Of a stretch of 25,744 bases of DNA, positions 23,404 through 25,744 are shown in pieces (the stretch's first letter is position 1; every line of letters starts with the position of its first letter). Made by a program: the position numbers and the translations under genes. Location: positions 1-25,744 of the forward strand of contig JBDKTJ010000171.1 of the NCBI GenBank assembly GCA_039698075.1, in the 5' to 3' direction. Origin of the DNA: JAJFVC01 sp039698075. GTDB lineage: Bacteria; Planctomycetota; Planctomycetia; Pirellulales; Thermoguttaceae. The notes below the pieces were generated by a model. The model was not told where the DNA came from and did no database searches. It saw only the letters and a program-made list of their open reading frames with translations.

Positions 23404-25744
23404 ATGACCATGAGCGACCAACGCCAATGCGCACAGTGTGGGGCCGTGTTGCCGTTCGATTCGCCGCAGGGGCTCTGTCCCGGGTGCTTGCTGAAGTGGG
23501 GGCTCGAAAGCCAAACGGGGGTGGATCCGTCGAGTCATCCAACGGGTCCTTATTGCCCGACGCCCACGCCCGAACAGATCGCGGCCCAATTTCCCGACCT
23601 CGAAATTTTGGAGCTTGTCGGCCGCGGCGGCATGGGCGTGGTCTACAAGGCCCGGCAAAAACGACTTGACCGATTGGTGGCGCTCAAAATCCTCGCGCCT
23701 AGGGTCGGTCAGGACGAGGCCTTCGCCAAGCGGTTTGCTCGTGAAGCCCGGGCGATGGCCATGCTCAGCCATCCGCACATTGTGGCGGTTTACGATTTCG
23801 GCCAGACGGCGGTAGGACCGGTGGCCGGCGAGTCGTCCTCTCTTCCTCCGGGAGAGAGCCAGGGTGAGGCCAGCGCTCCTCCGTCTCCCGCGCCCCCGTC
23901 GCCTGCGCCTACATCGCCTCTCTACTACTTCATCATGGAGTATGTCGACGGTTTGAACCTTCGGCGACTGATGGAGGCTGGCAAGTTGCAGCCCGAAGAG
24001 GCGTTGGCCATCGTGCCGCAGATCTGCGAGGCGCTTCAGTATGCCCACAACCACGGCGTAGTCCACCGCGACATCAAGCCCGAAAACGTGCTGCTGGACA
24101 AGGACGGCCGAGTTAAGATTGCCGATTTCGGCATCGCCAAACTGGTCGGTAAGGAGGCGAAGGGGCTGACGCTGACCAGTACGGGCCAGATCGTTGGTAC
24201 GCCGCAGTACATGGCGCCCGAACAGATCGAGCATCCGCTGCAGGTGGATCATCGCGCCGACATCTATTCATTGGGCGTCGTGTTTTACCAGATGCTCACC
24301 GGCGAGTTGCCGATTGGCCGTTTCGCTCCGCCGTCGAGAAAGGTGCAGATCGATGTGCGGCTCGACGAAGTGGTGTTGCGGGCCTTGGAGAAAGAGCCGG
24401 AGCGTCGCTATCAGCAAGCCAGTGAAATCAAAACGCAAGTGGAGAGTATTGTCGCAACGCCGGCGGAGTTTGCCGTGGACCAATCCGGTGACGTCCAGCC
24501 GACGGATCCCATGGTTGAGGCCAAGCGACAGGTGCATGGCCCGGCCATTGGACTGCTGGTTACTGGGATATTCAACTGGCTTGTAGTGGTGCCCGTGGTG
24601 GTATATGCCTTAATACCTAGGGTGGCAGATCTGACCACAAACAATAAGCCTGGTGTCTTGCTTGTCGCTATACCGCTCTCGCTCATGGTGTTAAGCAGCC
24701 TGATGATTGTTGCCGCGTTGAAGATGGAGCGGCTACAAGCCTACGGTCTGGCCATTGCCGCCAGCATTTTGGCGATCCTGATTTCGCCGACCAATTTGAT
24801 TGGATTGCCCATCGGCATCTGGGCATTGGTCGTGTTGAGCCAACGCGAGGTGCGAGCGGCATTTGCGAGTTCAAGGGGCGTTGTATCATCCGTTGCCAAG
24901 AAACCAACCGGCACGCCAACAGGCATGGTGGCGCTGGTGCTTTGTCTCGCTGCCGTTCCCATTACTCTGTTGATCGGTAGTGTCGGTGGATCTTCGGTGG
25001 TATACGTCTTTGCCCTATTCCTTCTTCTCGGAATCATCACGTTGGTTTTGGGAATCATGAATTGGGGCTCCGGGGTGGGAAAGACTGCCGTGATCGTTTC
25101 GATCAATCTCCTATTGGTCTCGATATGGGAGTTGGGCGTTTCGTTTTTGTGCGAGCCTTTAGAGCTTCGCAGCGGCGCGGTCGTAGCAGCACGAGTCCCA
25201 GAACGGTCGAACATTGCGAGTTCCGAGAGCCGCGAACGAGGATCCAGTGTCGCTCGGCAAAAGTTCCAGTCGGCGGAACGACAGCTTGAGTTGATCCGAG
25301 CACAATACGAGAAAGGCGTCGTGGCGGTTGATAAATTGTATGAGGCGGAGCTTGCCCGAGATTTGGCCGCGGCAGAAATGAAAGGGGATGTTGTCGCCGC
25401 GGCACGCGCCAAGCTTCGTTGTGCCGAGCAGACGCTTACGTGGATTGAGCTGCAATTCAACGCCGGCTATCGTGTGACGCCTCTGGACCGTGAAAAGGCA
25501 AAACTTGCTCGTGAGGTGGCCCGAGCGGAATTGCAGGACGCCGAACAAAAGGCGAAAGCCGGCAAGAACGCCGAATTTCCGGCGACCGTAGGCGCATTGA
25601 CCACCGTTCAACCGCTCGATGTGCTTCAAATCCGTGTGATGGGCACCATGATCGATCAGCCGATCGACGGTTTTTATTTGGTTGAGCCGGACGGCAACGT
25701 CGCTTTGGGGCCATTGTACGGTCGGGTGAACGTCCAGGGATTGA
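23404..25744 (+). CDS. Receptor-like Ser/Thr protein kinase with C-terminal export-like domain, partial
   Basis: At least 780 residues; the 3' end is outside the window. The start is ATG 23404 or 23410. A zinc ribbon (Cys9, Cys12, Cys25, Cys28) leads into a Hanks kinase domain (about 67-345): GRGGMGVVYK (73-82), Lys95, VHRDIKPEN (220-228), DFG (241-243), and GTPQYMAPEQ, all intact. An Ser/Pro-rich insert of about 30 residues splits the N-lobe before YYFIMEYVDG. Then come about six to seven membrane helices (379-582), an alanine/glutamate-rich coiled coil (about 615-715), and from about 738 DVLQIRVMGTM..FYLVEPDGNVALG, which resembles the polysaccharide-export (Wza-type) N-terminal domain. Codon and base use become more AT-rich in the membrane part. 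It probably phosphorylates the neighbouring ECF sigma (inference). Confidence 0.9.
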   Translation, partial: MTMSDQRQCAQCGAVLPFDSPQGLCPGCLLKWGLESQTGVDPSSHPTGPYCPTPTPEQIAAQFPDLEILELVGRGGMGVVYKARQKRLDRLVALKILAPRVGQDEAFAKRFAREARAMAMLSHPHIVAVYDFGQTAVGPVAGESSSLPPGESQGEASAPPSPAPPSPAPTSPLYYFIMEYVDGLNLRRLMEAGKLQPEEALAIVPQICEALQYAHNHGVVHRDIKPENVLLDKDGRVKIADFGIAKLVGKEAKGLTLTSTGQIVGTPQYMAPEQIEHPLQVDHRADIYSLGVVFYQMLTGELPIGRFAPPSRKVQIDVRLDEVVLRALEKEPERRYQQASEIKTQVESIVATPAEFAVDQSGDVQPTDPMVEAKRQVHGPAIGLLVTGIFNWLVVVPVVVYALIPRVADLTTNNKPGVLLVAIPLSLMVLSSLMIVAALKMERLQAYGLAIAASILAILISPTNLIGLPIGIWALVVLSQREVRAAFASSRGVVSSVAKKPTGTPTGMVALVLCLAAVPITLLIGSVGGSSVVYVFALFLLLGIITLVLGIMNWGSGVGKTAVIVSINLLLVSIWELGVSFLCEPLELRSGAVVAARVPERSNIASSESRERGSSVARQKFQSAERQLELIRAQYEKGVVAVDKLYEAELARDLAAAEMKGDVVAAARAKLRCAEQTLTWIELQFNAGYRVTPLDREKAKLAREVARAELQDAEQKAKAGKNAEFPATVGALTTVQPLDVLQIRVMGTMIDQPIDGFYLVEPDGNVALGPLYGRVNVQGL
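23838..23870. repeat. REP-like hairpin element inside the kinase gene
   Basis: CTCTCTTCC (23838-23846), a three-base loop, and GGGAGAGAG (23850-23858) form a nine-pair stem with one wobble, followed by CCAGGGTGAGGC. From memory, this closely resembles the dispersed intergenic repeat with CTCTCCCT..AGGGAGAG and GGGGTGAGG seen in many bacterial genomes. Here it is translated in frame, encoding the start of the Ser/Pro-rich insert of the kinase N-lobe. Confidence 0.6.

Overview
The window is GC-rich, gene-dense bacterial chromosome, most likely from a planctomycete (Pirellulales-like). I base this on the gene set and on family knowledge, not on a marker gene. The clues are an ECF sigma factor paired with a zinc-ribbon Ser/Thr kinase, a Tat-exported Gfo/Idh/MocA oxidoreductase beside a family 78 rhamnosidase, a GT87-type membrane protein, and a short second SecA. 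I see no prophage, insertion sequence, CRISPR array or tRNA.

Layout. (1) Positions 1-6600, minus strand, read right to left: a promoter, the SRP RNA gene, a GGGATTR inverted repeat, dnaX, ybaB/ebfC, recR, rpoN, an NAD-dependent epimerase/3-beta-HSD-like gene, and a FabF-type ketosynthase cut by the window edge. SRP RNA-dnaX-ybaB-recR is a widely conserved housekeeping order; rpoN has joined its end here. (2) 6743-13000: GT87-like membrane protein (+), CNNM/CorC-type CBS membrane protein (-), short SecA (+), and Tat-signal oxidoreductase (-). Both convergent pairs meet at their stop codons with no spacer. (3) 13273-16697 (+): an alpha-L-rhamnosidase overlapping a 5-formyltetrahydrofolate cyclo-ligase gene by ATGA, then a hairpin terminator. 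(4) 17062-22335, minus strand, likely one transcription unit read right to left: hisF, pilT, a membrane-anchored GspE/PilB-like protein with ruined nucleotide-binding motifs, a CvpA-like membrane protein and a small DUF4190-like membrane protein. (5) 22587 to the end (+): an ECF sigma factor with a promoter that predicts an almost leaderless mRNA, then a large receptor-like Ser/Thr kinase that runs off the window.

The points most worth a second look are: an A10 run in dnaX where a slip in either direction would give a gamma-sized product; a telomere-like G-rich inverted repeat in the dnaX leader; the degenerate secretion ATPase beside an intact PilT; a SecA lacking the helical wing and two-helix finger; and the kinase, which has a hairpin repeat translated inside its N-lobe and ends in what looks like a polysaccharide-export domain. 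None of these amounts to a proven new system. The pseudo-ATPase/PilT/CvpA group and the kinase fusion are the best candidates for undescribed biology.
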